64,000 nucleotides of DNA from Fimbriimonas planktonicus (GTDB lineage Bacteria; Armatimonadota; Fimbriimonadia; Fimbriimonadales; Fimbriimonadaceae). This document shows, piece after piece, positions 36,392 through 44,558 of the stretch. How positions within the stretch are numbered: the stretch's first letter is position 1; every line of letters begins with the position of its first letter. A program made the position numbers and the translations under genes. The DNA lies in assembly GCA_965234685.1 (NCBI GenBank), contig OZ248539.1:2542001-2606000 (forward strand), written 5' to 3'. The notes under the pieces are model-generated. The model saw only the letters and a list, made by a program, of their open reading frames with translations, was not told the origin of the DNA and did no database searches.

Positions 36392-36426
36392 AGTTGTGGC
36401 CCTTCTCAAAAAGAAGGGCCACAACT
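36392..36426 (+). terminator. perfect hairpin after the propeller gene, possible terminator
   Basis: A 15-bp perfect inverted repeat (AGTTGTGGCCCTTCT and its complement, loop of five) begins 6 bases after the stop. No T-run follows, so it may end transcription weakly or only protect the mRNA end. Confidence 0.45.
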
Positions 36427-36491
36427 CACCGGCCTCTTCACCAAGCTCGGCGGAGTTCGCCACCAGGCAATAATAATCGTGCCAAACAACC

Positions 36492-36821
36492 TCACTCTCT
36501 CGGTTGAACCGAATAGATCACCTTCGAGAAGACCCGGAACGCTTCCTTCCACTCTTCGCTAATCACTGGCACCAACTCGGGGAATTGCTTTCGAACAAAA
36601 CTCAGGGCTGGCTGAAAAGCATCTCGATCCTGATCTTCCCCAAAGAAGAGCTTCTCTCCGTTAACCGTAACTTCAATCCACCGTTCGTCGGTCGTGATCC
36701 AATCGTTTAAGCCAATCACGATCTCGGTGATCTCGCCCGCTCCCAGCTGTGCTAGTTTCTCAAGGCCAAACTGCTGATTCAGTAGCCGGTCGCGCTCTTT
36801 GCGTTTATTGAACCAAAACAC
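36492..36821 (-). CDS. small hypothetical protein
   Basis: 109 residues from a GTG, rich in charged and aromatic residues (FWFNKRKERDRLL at the start, WIEVTVNGEKLFFGEDQ in the middle). No signal peptide, membrane segment or known domain. It overlaps the 3' end of the lactonase-type gene by 17 bases on the same strand and so probably belongs to its transcript. Confidence 0.5.
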   Translation of the reverse strand: MFWFNKRKERDRLLNQQFGLEKLAQLGAGEITEIVIGLNDWITTDERWIEVTVNGEKLFFGEDQDRDAFQPALSFVRKQFPELVPVISEEWKEAFRVFSKVIYSVQPRE

Positions 36822-37854
36822 AAACCGGCCTCGAAATCTTCGCCCGACCGACCGCCGCCCCGACCTCGCCCGTGGCCGGATCGACTCGGTAGCTCACCAC
36901 ATCACCGCTATCCTGACCCGCCACCAAAATCCACTTGCCCGAAGCATCCAGCGAAAAGTCTCGTGGCGTCTTCACGTCCAGCCGCTTGGCCTGCTGCAGC
37001 TTCAGAGTTCCGTCTTCCGAGATCGAAAACACCGCAACGCTGTTGTGCCCCCGGTTCGAAACGTAGAGCAACTTCCCGTTCGGATGCAGCTTCACCGCCG
37101 CCGTCGAATTGCCTTCAAACGGCTCTGGCAACGTGCTCACCGTCCCCAACTGAGTCAAGTCGCCCGCCGTATCGCGCCGGAAAGTCGTGACCGCGCTCGT
37201 CATCTCGTTACCAACGAAAACGAACTTGCCCCCCGAGTGAATCGCCAAGTGCCGGGGCCCGCCGCCGGCCGGAATCTTGAACCGCTTCGGCGTCGAACTC
37301 CCAACCTCAAACTTCAAAACCTCATCCGTCCCAAGGTCGCAAGCGTAAAGGTGCTTGCCATCCGCCGAGAACGTCGCAAAGTGCATGTGGGGCCGCTCTT
37401 GGCGCTGCGCGTTCGGCCCCTTACCTTCGTTCTGGAACTTCCAAATCACCTTCTGCTCGCGAAGGTCGAACAGGTTGACCGTGCCGCCGCCGTACGCCGA
37501 AACCGCCGCGAACTTGCCCGCCGGATCGATTCCGATGTGACACGGGCCTCCACCGCCCGCTGGTTGCGCATGCTTCGGATCAAGCCTGCCATCAGCCGCA
37601 ATCCGATACTCCAACAGATCGGCCGCTCCGCCCCACTCCGTTACCGCAAACAGCCGGTCTCCGTGCCGCGCCAGGTAGCTCGGGTTCGCCACCTCCGCCG
37701 CCAACTTCGGCTCCGAGAACTGCCCCGAACTCGGGTCAAACTCGACGCGATAAATGCCCTTGCTCCCTTCCGAGCCGGTGTAAGTGCCAACGTAAACGCT
37801 TTGCATAGCCATCGATCCAAGCGCAAGCACGGCTGCGATCATTTGCCGAAGCAT
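36805..37854 (-). CDS. exported lactonase-type seven-bladed propeller (6-phosphogluconolactonase family)
   Basis: 349 residues from the ATG at 37854; the longer frame upstream lacks a start signal. There is an N-terminal hydrophobic segment (MIAAVLALGSMAM). Lactonase-family features: VYVGTYTG at the first strand, NPSYLARHGDRLFAVTE, GGGGPCHIGIDPAGKFAAVS, QERPHMHFATFSADGKHLYA and a closing GQDSGDVVSYRVD. Members hydrolyse 6-phosphogluconolactone or other lactones, but the apparent export makes a cytoplasmic pentose-phosphate role doubtful. Confidence 0.78.
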   Translation of the reverse strand: MLRQMIAAVLALGSMAMQSVYVGTYTGSEGSKGIYRVEFDPSSGQFSEPKLAAEVANPSYLARHGDRLFAVTEWGGAADLLEYRIAADGRLDPKHAQPAGGGGPCHIGIDPAGKFAAVSAYGGGTVNLFDLREQKVIWKFQNEGKGPNAQRQERPHMHFATFSADGKHLYACDLGTDEVLKFEVGSSTPKRFKIPAGGGPRHLAIHSGGKFVFVGNEMTSAVTTFRRDTAGDLTQLGTVSTLPEPFEGNSTAAVKLHPNGKLLYVSNRGHNSVAVFSISEDGTLKLQQAKRLDVKTPRDFSLDASGKWILVAGQDSGDVVSYRVDPATGEVGAAVGRAKISRPVCVLVQ

Positions 37855-37908
37855 AGCGCACCGGTGCACAATCCCATTGGCGAATAGCAAGATGGACCGT
37901 CTTTTGAA

Positions 37909-37936
37909 CCCCCTCTCCATTCCGATGGAGAGGGGG
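37909..37936. repeat. 12-bp hairpin, REP-like intergenic element
   Basis: CCCCCTCTCCAT and its perfect complement flank TCCG, followed by GCAGGGGGTGAGG. Similar 'CCCTCTCC...GGAGAGGG...GGTGAGG' elements are dispersed in many bacterial genomes. It has no T-run and lies between two minus-strand genes. Confidence 0.5.
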
Positions 37937-37962
37937 CAGGGGGTGAGGACGCGCCAGCCCCC

Positions 37963-38517
37963 TTATCGTGGTCTTGGCCAGACTTTGACCTTCTCCGAAA
38001 CGAGTCGAACAATCCGCGGGTTTTGATTGGGTCTATTCACTTCAATGGTTACGCGGGCAGACGCATACGCAATCGTAAGCGGCTTCGGGAACTCGTACAC
38101 CTCCCGATATCCAAAAACCCGGAACGGGTCAAGCGTGAATTCTTTCGGACGCACCGTGGCGCCCCATGGACTCTGATCGACCATTCGATCATTCTCCGAC
38201 CAGATTCTCTTGCCGTTTTTGTCAACAAAGATAACCTCCACTTTCCAATGGCGAAAGTCCCGATCTAGAAAAGTAACTGGCTCGATGGCACTTTCATTTG
38301 ACAGCAGAATGACTAAGGGAATCTTCTTTGACGTCGCATCTGAAGAAGTACCCAAGAGAATTTTCAGCTCCGTAGGCACTGAAACCGAATCCCTCACGGA
38401 CCCAACTTGGGGGCTTTGAGAAGACACCAGTTTCGGCCCACTAGCGAGGGCCAATGTAAAAATCAAACATGCTGTTATCATATATTTCCAGAAACGGTTA
38501 TTGCGCCGCAGAAACAC
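37963..38517 (-). CDS. exported protein of unknown function
   Basis: 184 residues from a GTG (or the in-frame ATG 12 codons later), with a signal peptide (ITACLIFTLALASG). The mature part is a single beta-rich domain (IPLVILLSNESAIEPVTF, WKVEVIFVDKNGKRIW). No domain recognised. It starts right at the stop of the upstream gene, so the two form an operon. Both are richer in A and T than the metabolic genes around them. Confidence 0.55.
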   Translation of the reverse strand: MFLRRNNRFWKYMITACLIFTLALASGPKLVSSQSPQVGSVRDSVSVPTELKILLGTSSDATSKKIPLVILLSNESAIEPVTFLDRDFRHWKVEVIFVDKNGKRIWSENDRMVDQSPWGATVRPKEFTLDPFRVFGYREVYEFPKPLTIAYASARVTIEVNRPNQNPRIVRLVSEKVKVWPRPR

Positions 38518-39042
38518 TCAATGATCGAAGTACTCTTTCATACTAAATAGGAGCTCACCGTCCAAGAACCACCAGGTAAAGTGCCAGTGAGTCCATCCGT
38601 AGTATTCAATTCGAAAGAAGTTTTCTTTCTCTTCTAGAAGCACTTGGCCAGAGTAGTTTGCGGGCACCGAAAACTGGTCAACCGTCTTCCGTTCTCCAAG
38701 CCGAACACACTTGATCTTCGTACGATCTTTGCTTCCCCAAAACAGTTTCTCTGAATCTGCTCCAGGGTCAACGTAAGCCAATTCGGGATTCATTGCCGAA
38801 GTGTCAACACAATAGCAATACACCCCCTTCTTTTGCACACTAGGTATCTCTTTCAGAGAGACCGGAATAAACTCTGTAAGGATAATCGCAATATGCTTGT
38901 TGCCTTTCACATCCAGCGAGTAGTTCGCATCAAATTTCCGAACAGTCTTAAACACTTCTCGCGTATGAAGATCAACTTCAAGGAATACCACGAGAATGAT
39001 GGCGGCCAGTATTCCGAGAGCAATAAATATCTTCCGCTTCAT
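38518..39042 (-). CDS. membrane-anchored protein of unknown function
   Basis: 174 residues from the ATG at 39042. One N-terminal transmembrane helix (IFIALGILAAIILVVFLEV) anchors a domain with a CYC pair (GVYCYCVD) and a tryptophan-rich end (YGWTHWHFTWWFLDGEL). A start 20 codons upstream is possible. It is first gene of a two-gene unit with the next exported protein. No homologous family recognised. Confidence 0.55.
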   Translation of the reverse strand: MKRKIFIALGILAAIILVVFLEVDLHTREVFKTVRKFDANYSLDVKGNKHIAIILTEFIPVSLKEIPSVQKKGVYCYCVDTSAMNPELAYVDPGADSEKLFWGSKDRTKIKCVRLGERKTVDQFSVPANYSGQVLLEEKENFFRIEYYGWTHWHFTWWFLDGELLFSMKEYFDH

Positions 39043-39160
39043 ATAACTCAACGGTGGATCAGCTTCTGCCTCGCGAACGGAAATCACCGACCACGAATAC
39101 ATTGTAAGTCAAGTCCGGTCACTTTGCGGAGTCAAATTCCAACTACAAATCCAAACCCCC

Positions 39161-39190
39161 GAACAAATCCGAACAAATCCGAACAAACCC
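39161..39190. repeat. short tandem decamer repeat
   Basis: Three tandem copies of GAACAAATCC (the last one GAACAAACCC). A related block with the same unit occurs at 41472-41500 just beyond the cassette described below. Confidence 0.7.
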
Positions 39191-39204
39191 GAACGCAGCG
39201 GAAA

Positions 39205-39306
39205 GTAGCTCACTCGTCCCGAGTGAGTTCGCGTAGCCGCAATCCGGAACCCAGCCAAAACCCGTTCGCTACAACTTTCCGAACGCAGGCGGGACGCCCA
39301 CGCTAC
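39205..39306 (+). repeat. 100-bp intergenic repeat, copy 1
   Basis: It begins GTAGCTCACTCGTCCCGAGTGAG (shown here over two arms: CTCACTCG and CGAGTGAG, a perfect 8-bp hairpin) and ends GGCGGGACGCCCACGCTAC. The outer ends GTAGC/GCTAC form a short inverted repeat. The same element, in the same orientation, is at 41081-41180. Confidence 0.85.
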
Positions 39307-39351
39307 TTTTCAAACGGCGCCGGTCACCTAGCACATTCGACATCCAGCGCA

Positions 39352-39459
39352 TCAAAAATTTGCACCTAAGACCTCATCCAAGTACCAACCAAAAAAAACC
39401 GAAAACAGAACAAAAAGAAGCACTACGAGCCAAAACCTTAAAGCGTTCTTGTTCTTCAT
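39352..39459 (-). CDS. predicted 35-residue single-span membrane peptide
   Basis: A short frame starts at the ATG at 39459 and reads MKNKNALRFW, then a strongly hydrophobic run VVLLFVLFSVFFGWYL, and ends DEVLGANF. Basic N-terminus, one membrane span and acidic C-terminus are typical of small membrane proteins. The ribosome site is weak. It lies 20 bases after the unknown cassette gene on the same strand, so it could be its last gene. Only composition supports it. Confidence 0.35.
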   Translation of the reverse strand: MKNKNALRFWLVVLLFVLFSVFFGWYLDEVLGANF

Positions 39460-39479
39460 GTCATAGCCAAACCCGACCT

Positions 39480-39983
39480 TCAACCTCCCTTCTTTTCCTG
39501 CCAAACCTTCTGAAGCAATTCCATCAACTCTCGAATCTGATTCCGACCGTCCACGTCACTCTCTCCCGCCCGAGCGAAAATGCCCTCATCGCCCGTGGCA
39601 ACCAAGGTCCGAGTCTTGTCCTGACTATCCACCAAAATCGCATGCACCGATGCCATGGCAAAGTGTAGAAAATCGATGACAAGATCGGTCGGACTATCCT
39701 CAAACTCGATCACGTACCCGTCCGTCAAGCCACCCAACTCCGGGCATCGGTCCGTAACGATCTTCTCTAAATCATGCTTGCGCGAACTTTCCCAAACGAG
39801 AGTTTCATGAAGAAACACCGTCGGAGCTGGGCCGACGAAAGCAGCCGTTCTGACCGCAATCTCACGCACCGAAGAATGCTCAGGCCAGAAGATGCAGAAG
39901 TCGTCGCAATCATACATCTCGTTGTATTTGGACTCGAAAGCCTTTACAACCGGTCCTTCAAAGTCGTGCAATGTGATTATCAT
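39480..39983 (-). CDS. hypothetical protein of the repeat-flanked cassette
   Basis: 167 residues from the ATG at 39983, which overlaps the ankyrin gene's stop (ATGA). Soluble and acidic, with a DCDDFCIFWPEH segment near 23-34 and VIEFEDSPTDLVIDFL in the middle. No known domain. By its setting (third gene after DUF4375 and ankyrin proteins) it might be immunity- or effector-related, but that is only a guess. Confidence 0.55.
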   Translation of the reverse strand: MIITLHDFEGPVVKAFESKYNEMYDCDDFCIFWPEHSSVREIAVRTAAFVGPAPTVFLHETLVWESSRKHDLEKIVTDRCPELGGLTDGYVIEFEDSPTDLVIDFLHFAMASVHAILVDSQDKTRTLVATGDEGIFARAGESDVDGRNQIRELMELLQKVWQEKKGG

Positions 39984-40570
39984 AAGTGATGCACCATCCC
40001 TGGACCTTCCAGAGCTGGCACACCATACGATGTAAACCGCGGAATGCCCAACAACGGCCCAAACGCTGGCTCCCACACCTTCCAGTGGTCCTCATCATCG
40101 AACTGACACCGGCAACGATCAATCGGCAAGTACCCGGACCGATCCTCCTCGTCAATCCGCGATCCAAGCGCTAGGAGCACCCCAACCGTTCCGAGATTGA
40201 GCGAGTGTGCTGCCTCGTGCATCGGAGTCTTCCCGTACCGGTTCTTAACATTCGGATCAATCCCGCGCTCAACGAGCAGCGCGGCCATTTCGGGCGATTC
40301 CGATTCCCTTGTCGCGGCAAAATGCAGACAGCTCGAGCCTCTAAAATCCGCCACGTTCACGGGATGGCCGGACTCCAAAAGATCATAAACGAGCCCGTAG
40401 TCCCCAAAAGTCGCCGCCGCATGCAAAATCGTCCGCCCACCCTCGGCGTTGACCAAGACCGGACTGGCCAGCGCTTTCAGATACTTGGCCCGAACCACCT
40501 CGGACCGAGCCCGGAGCAGCTTGTTAAACCGGTCAAAAAAGACCGAGTTCTCAACCTTAACTTTCTGCAT
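39980..40570 (-). CDS. ankyrin-repeat protein
   Basis: 196 residues, no signal peptide. Three to four ankyrin repeats lie between about 45 and 150: GGRTILHAAATFGDYGLVYD, FRGSSCLHFAATRE and YGKTPMHEAAHSLNLGTVG. They serve protein binding. It has a GAGAG-like ribosome site and lies 12 bases after the DUF4375 gene; the next gene overlaps its stop. Ankyrin proteins are one of the recurring types among bacterial immunity proteins, but no toxin is visible here. Confidence 0.78.
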   Translation of the reverse strand: MQKVKVENSVFFDRFNKLLRARSEVVRAKYLKALASPVLVNAEGGRTILHAAATFGDYGLVYDLLESGHPVNVADFRGSSCLHFAATRESESPEMAALLVERGIDPNVKNRYGKTPMHEAAHSLNLGTVGVLLALGSRIDEEDRSGYLPIDRCRCQFDDEDHWKVWEPAFGPLLGIPRFTSYGVPALEGPGMVHHL

Positions 40571-40582
40571 CTCTCAGACAGC

Positions 40583-41050
40583 CTACTCTTCCTTGAAATA
40601 CTCATCAAAGTAGAAATCCAAGTGCTGTCGAACGTATCGCTGAATGGAATCATCAAGCGTTTCTGGCAACGCAAAATACCGATCATCCAGATCATAAAAG
40701 GCCTTCGTTCCACCAATCAGCTCCGCAACAGCTTCGTGATGCTCATCTGGATCTTCGTCCGTTCGTATCGGCTGAGTTCCGCCAGGAAATCTTGCCAGAC
40801 TCTGACGAATAATTTCTGCATGCTCATTTGCACCAATAAGCTCTAAGAACTTGATGTGCTGCTCCGCATCAAATGATCCGTTCCCGTAGTACTGGAACAA
40901 GCCGCCATTCTTGATCTCAGCATCAGCATAAGGAATAACGTCAATCAAGTCCTCGTCCATGGTGTACTGCTGTAGCCAGTACACCAACGCTTCGTCATCC
41001 AAACTCGCGCACTTTAGATCAAATTCTTCTCGTTCCACTTTCTTCCTCAC
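40583..41050 (-). CDS. DUF4375 (DMP19-like) protein
   Basis: 155 residues from a GTG. The block AEIKNGGLFQYYGNGSFDAE is the DUF4375 signature (ExxNGGFxQYYxN). An acidic C-terminus ends YFDEYFKEE. In Neisseria the related DMP19 is a DNA-mimic protein; whether this one mimics DNA is not known, though its strong acidity is compatible. First gene of the cassette; repeat copy 2 lies 30 bases upstream. Confidence 0.75.
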   Translation of the reverse strand: MRKKVEREEFDLKCASLDDEALVYWLQQYTMDEDLIDVIPYADAEIKNGGLFQYYGNGSFDAEQHIKFLELIGANEHAEIIRQSLARFPGGTQPIRTDEDPDEHHEAVAELIGGTKAFYDLDDRYFALPETLDDSIQRYVRQHLDFYFDEYFKEE

Positions 41051-41080
41051 TTGTCACGAAACGCACCAGTCCCTTCCCGT

Positions 41081-41180
41081 AGCTCACTCGTCCCGAGTGA
41101 GTTCGCATAGCCGAATTCCAGGGCCCAGCCAAATCCCGTTCCCTACAACTTACCGAACGCAGGCGGGACGCCCACGCTAC
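41081..41180 (+). repeat. 100-bp intergenic repeat, copy 2
   Basis: Same order and orientation as copy 1 at 39205-39306: 8-bp hairpin at the left end, then CCCAGCCAAA, CCGTT, CTACAACTT, CCGAACGCAGGCGGGACG and CCCACGCTAC. An extra module GCCGCGGCAATGCCGCCCCTAC is attached at 41181-41202. Confidence 0.85.
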
Positions 41181-41202
41181 GCCGCGGCAATGCCGCCCCT
41201 AC

Positions 41203-41500
41203 AGTCAACGAACCTCCCGACCACGCTCAAATTGTAAGGCAAGTTCGGGCACTCAGAGACACCAGTTCCAGAAACAAACCCGAAGCTCCCTTCAAACAAC
41301 TGATTTACTTTTTCGTCCCGAAGCGCCTGTTAGCTATAGGAACCCAAATCCATGCAAAGCCAACCAACGCGCTCCGAAAACGAAATTTTACATTTCCAGC
41401 CTAAGGCGGGAGCATTTATAAATAAATTTTCCGCCGCCAGAGAGACGTCCGGAAAGCAAATCCGAACCCCCGAACAAATCCGAACGAATCCGAACCCGAA
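41203..41500. other. intergenic region without a recognisable gene
   Basis: About 300 bases between repeat copy 2 and the end of the fucosidase gene. It is AT-rich around 41415-41432 and carries the decamer block near 41472-41500. No convincing frame, RNA gene or terminator was seen on either strand. Confidence 0.5.
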
Positions 41501-44482
41501 TTACCCCAGCCTAAGGGACCGCAAATTCATCACCGCCCCGTTCGGCATCGACTTCGCCTTCACCCGGACCGTCGCTCGGCCCGTCGTCACCAGCGAAACC
41601 TCGCCGAGATCAACCGTCTCAAACGCCGACCAGCTCCCGGTCGATTTCACCGTGAACGACTTTGTCTCACCGCCCACCTGAACTTCGACGACGCTACCGG
41701 CAAAGCTCGGCTCACAAGCGTATGAAAGCGATAGCCGATAGGTCCCCGTTCGGGTCACGTTGAACTCCCACTGAACGGAGTCCTCTGCATCGGTCCAAAA
41801 ACCGAGAGCATCCTTGTCTGCCTCGTAGCCAATCCGACCGGTAGGCACCGCATCCGAAGCCGCAAAGACCGCGGAACCATCCGCCGCCTGTCCAGCCAAA
41901 GGCGTCTCAACGCGCACGTCCCCCGCAATCGAGAGCGCCACGACCCGAACCCCGGAGCCCGCCGGAACCGACAGCACCCACTCGCCGTCGCGCTTCGAGA
42001 CGGAAACCGAAGCCCCCGTCGAAACCAGCTTCGCCGACCGAATATCGGTTCGAAGGCCCGATAAAACGACCTCGGTCGAACCATCAAACACGTGGGCAAA
42101 CAGCGTGTTGCCCTTCTGCGTCATTCGCCCCCACTTCGGCGCTCGAACATACGGCCCCGCCGTCGTGCCATAAACCGCCGATCCGTTCAGCTTCAGCCAA
42201 GCCCCAACGCCCAGCAACCGATCTACCGAAGCCGGCGGAATCTCGCCCAATCCGGTCGGCCCGACATTGAGGAGGTAGTTACCGCCCTTCGAAGCGCAAT
42301 CGATCAAGTTCCGAATCAGCGTCTCCGTCGACTTCCAGTTCTCATCCTTCGCATGGAAGCCCCAAGAACCATTCATCGTCATGCAGCTCTCCCAATCGAC
42401 GCCGGGCAAGCCGTTCCCCGGAATCTCCTGCTCTGGCGTCCCGAAATCTCCGGCAAAGGATCCCGCCGCATTGAAGCCCTGCATCCCGTTCCGCCCCTTG
42501 TCCACGCGGTTATTGACAATGATGTTCGGCTGCAAACCGCGCACGTACTTGTAAAGGTCCAGCCCATCATCGTGGGTCCAAGTACCATCCCACTCGCCGT
42601 CAAACCAAAGCACCGCGACGTCGCCGTATTCGGTCAACAGCTCCTTCAACTGAGCCTTCATGTACGTCACGTACCGGGCGTAGTTGGTCTTAACCTCCGG
42701 CCGCAAATCCCAAGAAACGCGGGGCGCATAGTCGGGATGCTGCCAGTCGAGAATCGAGTGGTAGAAGCCGAGCTTGATGCCGGCCTTTCGGCATTCCTCC
42801 GCCAACGGCTTCAGCAAATCCTTTCGATATGGCGTGTTGCCGACGTTAAATGTCCCCTGCTTACTCGGCCAAAGCGCAAACCCTTCGTGGTGCTTGCTGG
42901 TAATGACGATGTACTTCATCCCCGCCGCTTTCGCGGTAGCCACCCAAGCCTTCGGGTCGTACTTCACCGGGTTAAACGTATCTCGCAACGGCGCCCAATC
43001 CGCCGCCGGAATCCGCGCCGTGTTCATCAGCCACTCGCTCGCCCCGCCGTAGTTCTTGCCTCGCCATTCGCCCGCCGGCTGCGCATAAAGCCCCCAGTGA
43101 ATGAACATGCCAAACCGCGCCTCGCGCCACCAGGCCATCCGCCGATCCTTCTCCGCCTGGCTCTCAATCACCTGCTTCTTCAAACCGGGAGTCGCATAAA
43201 CAGCCAGTGAGTTGAGCCGAGACCCATCTCGACCGTAGTGATAAACCTCAATCTCTTCTGCCGAAGTCGGCGGAACCGTGATGATCCTCTTCGGCCCAAT
43301 CGTGGTGCCCTGAGCAAGCCGCGACCACTCCGTCCCGCGCCGAACGTTGATCGAGAACTCCTCGACCTTCTGCCCGTTCCGCAGGTCCTCGGCAATCACG
43401 ACTCGATCAAAAGGTCCTGAAACTGCGACCTTCGTCGATTGGAAAGCTCGCGTCAACTTCCCGTTCGAGTTCGCACGACCATAAGTGGCGTTGAGCATCT
43501 TGCGCCAACCGATCAGCGACTTCTCGTCGTTCTCGTGCACCAACCCGCGCCGGTCGACCGGCAGGTTCAGCAACAAGTTCGCCCCGCGCCCAACCGACTT
43601 TTCGTAAAGTTCGACCAAATTCTCCGGCGAGCGAACCTTGTCGTCCTGCTCGGGATGATAGAACCAGCCCGGCCGAATCGACACGTCGGCCTCGGCCGGA
43701 ACGTAAAACTTCCCATCAGCATGCCCCACCGGGAGCTCCTTGTATCGCGACGTCCCCGGCGTCAGCTCATCCGCCTTCAAAGTCGTCCAGTTGGTCTCGG
43801 AGGCAACTCCGTCCTCGTTGCCAACCCACCGAATATCTGGCCCGGCATCGCTGAAGATCACCGCGTTTGGCTGGTGCTTGCGAACAGTGCTTACGAATAA
43901 CTTCCAGTCGTAAACCTGCTTCTTTCCATTCGGCCCCTCGCCATTGGCCCCGTCAAACCAAACCTCAAACACGGGACCGTACTGAGTCAAAACCTCGGTC
44001 AGAGTGTTCGCAAAAATCTGGTTGTATTCCGGCGTTCCGTATGCCGGGTGATTTCGGTCCCAAGGCGATAGATAAACGCCGAGCTTCAGTCCGTACTCTT
44101 TGCAAGCCTCCGAAAGCTCTCGCAGAACATCGCCCTTTCCGCCCTTCCAGCCGCTCTCCCGAACGGTGTGCTTGCTGTATTTGCTCGGCCAGAGGCAGAA
44201 CCCATCGTGATGCTTCGCGGTGAGAATGATCCCCTTCATTCCGGCAGCTTTCGCCACTCTCGCCCACTGCCGCGTATCGAGCTGAGTCGGCGCGAACACC
44301 TTCGGATCTTCCTTCCCCTCGCCCCACTCCCGATTAGTAAACGTATTCGGGCCAAAATGCACGAATGCATACGTTTCCAGCTTGTGCCACGCCAGTTGGG
44401 CTTTCGATGGTTTCGGAATGTCGAAAGATACTGGTCGCAGGGGAGTCATGCCTATGGTTACCATCAGCGCGAGCGAAATCAC
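41501..44482 (-). CDS. exported protein with two GH29 alpha-L-fucosidase domains and a C-terminal carbohydrate-binding-like domain
   Basis: 993 residues from a GTG. Domain 1 (about 15-330): YAFVHFGPNTF, TAKHHDGFCLWPS and nucleophile D177 (EVWFDGANG). A beta domain follows (about 340-440). Domain 2 (about 450-810): FGMFIHWGLYAQPAGEW, TSKHHEGFALWPS and nucleophile D628 (VLWFDGEWDG). The last 120 residues resemble a CBM6/35-type beta-sandwich (GTYRLSLSYACEPSFAGS). GH29 enzymes remove alpha-fucose by a retaining mechanism. Single-domain GH29 proteins are usually 400-600 residues, so the tandem arrangement is unusual. Both nucleophiles are kept. The N-terminus has a short hydrophobic stretch that may be a weak signal. 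Confidence 0.88.
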   Translation of the reverse strand: MISLALMVTIGMTPLRPVSFDIPKPSKAQLAWHKLETYAFVHFGPNTFTNREWGEGKEDPKVFAPTQLDTRQWARVAKAAGMKGIILTAKHHDGFCLWPSKYSKHTVRESGWKGGKGDVLRELSEACKEYGLKLGVYLSPWDRNHPAYGTPEYNQIFANTLTEVLTQYGPVFEVWFDGANGEGPNGKKQVYDWKLFVSTVRKHQPNAVIFSDAGPDIRWVGNEDGVASETNWTTLKADELTPGTSRYKELPVGHADGKFYVPAEADVSIRPGWFYHPEQDDKVRSPENLVELYEKSVGRGANLLLNLPVDRRGLVHENDEKSLIGWRKMLNATYGRANSNGKLTRAFQSTKVAVSGPFDRVVIAEDLRNGQKVEEFSINVRRGTEWSRLAQGTTIGPKRIITVPPTSAEEIEVYHYGRDGSRLNSLAVYATPGLKKQVIESQAEKDRRMAWWREARFGMFIHWGLYAQPAGEWRGKNYGGASEWLMNTARIPAADWAPLRDTFNPVKYDPKAWVATAKAAGMKYIVITSKHHEGFALWPSKQGTFNVGNTPYRKDLLKPLAEECRKAGIKLGFYHSILDWQHPDYAPRVSWDLRPEVKTNYARYVTYMKAQLKELLTEYGDVAVLWFDGEWDGTWTHDDGLDLYKYVRGLQPNIIVNNRVDKGRNGMQGFNAAGSFAGDFGTPEQEIPGNGLPGVDWESCMTMNGSWGFHAKDENWKSTETLIRNLIDCASKGGNYLLNVGPTGLGEIPPASVDRLLGVGAWLKLNGSAVYGTTAGPYVRAPKWGRMTQKGNTLFAHVFDGSTEVVLSGLRTDIRSAKLVSTGASVSVSKRDGEWVLSVPAGSGVRVVALSIAGDVRVETPLAGQAADGSAVFAASDAVPTGRIGYEADKDALGFWTDAEDSVQWEFNVTRTGTYRLSLSYACEPSFAGSVVEVQVGGETKSFTVKSTGSWSAFETVDLGEVSLVTTGRATVRVKAKSMPNGAVMNLRSLRLG

Positions 44483-44558
44483 GTTTGCAGTCTAACAATT
44501 TTCTGGCCGTTGGGCGAGACTGATTTCTTAACATTCGCCTGCTATAACGCTTCGAACT

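Noticed and set aside
41352..41681. 109-codon plus-strand frame
   Set aside because: Its second half is antisense to the fucosidase C-terminus and its first half is repeat-derived and unlike a protein.
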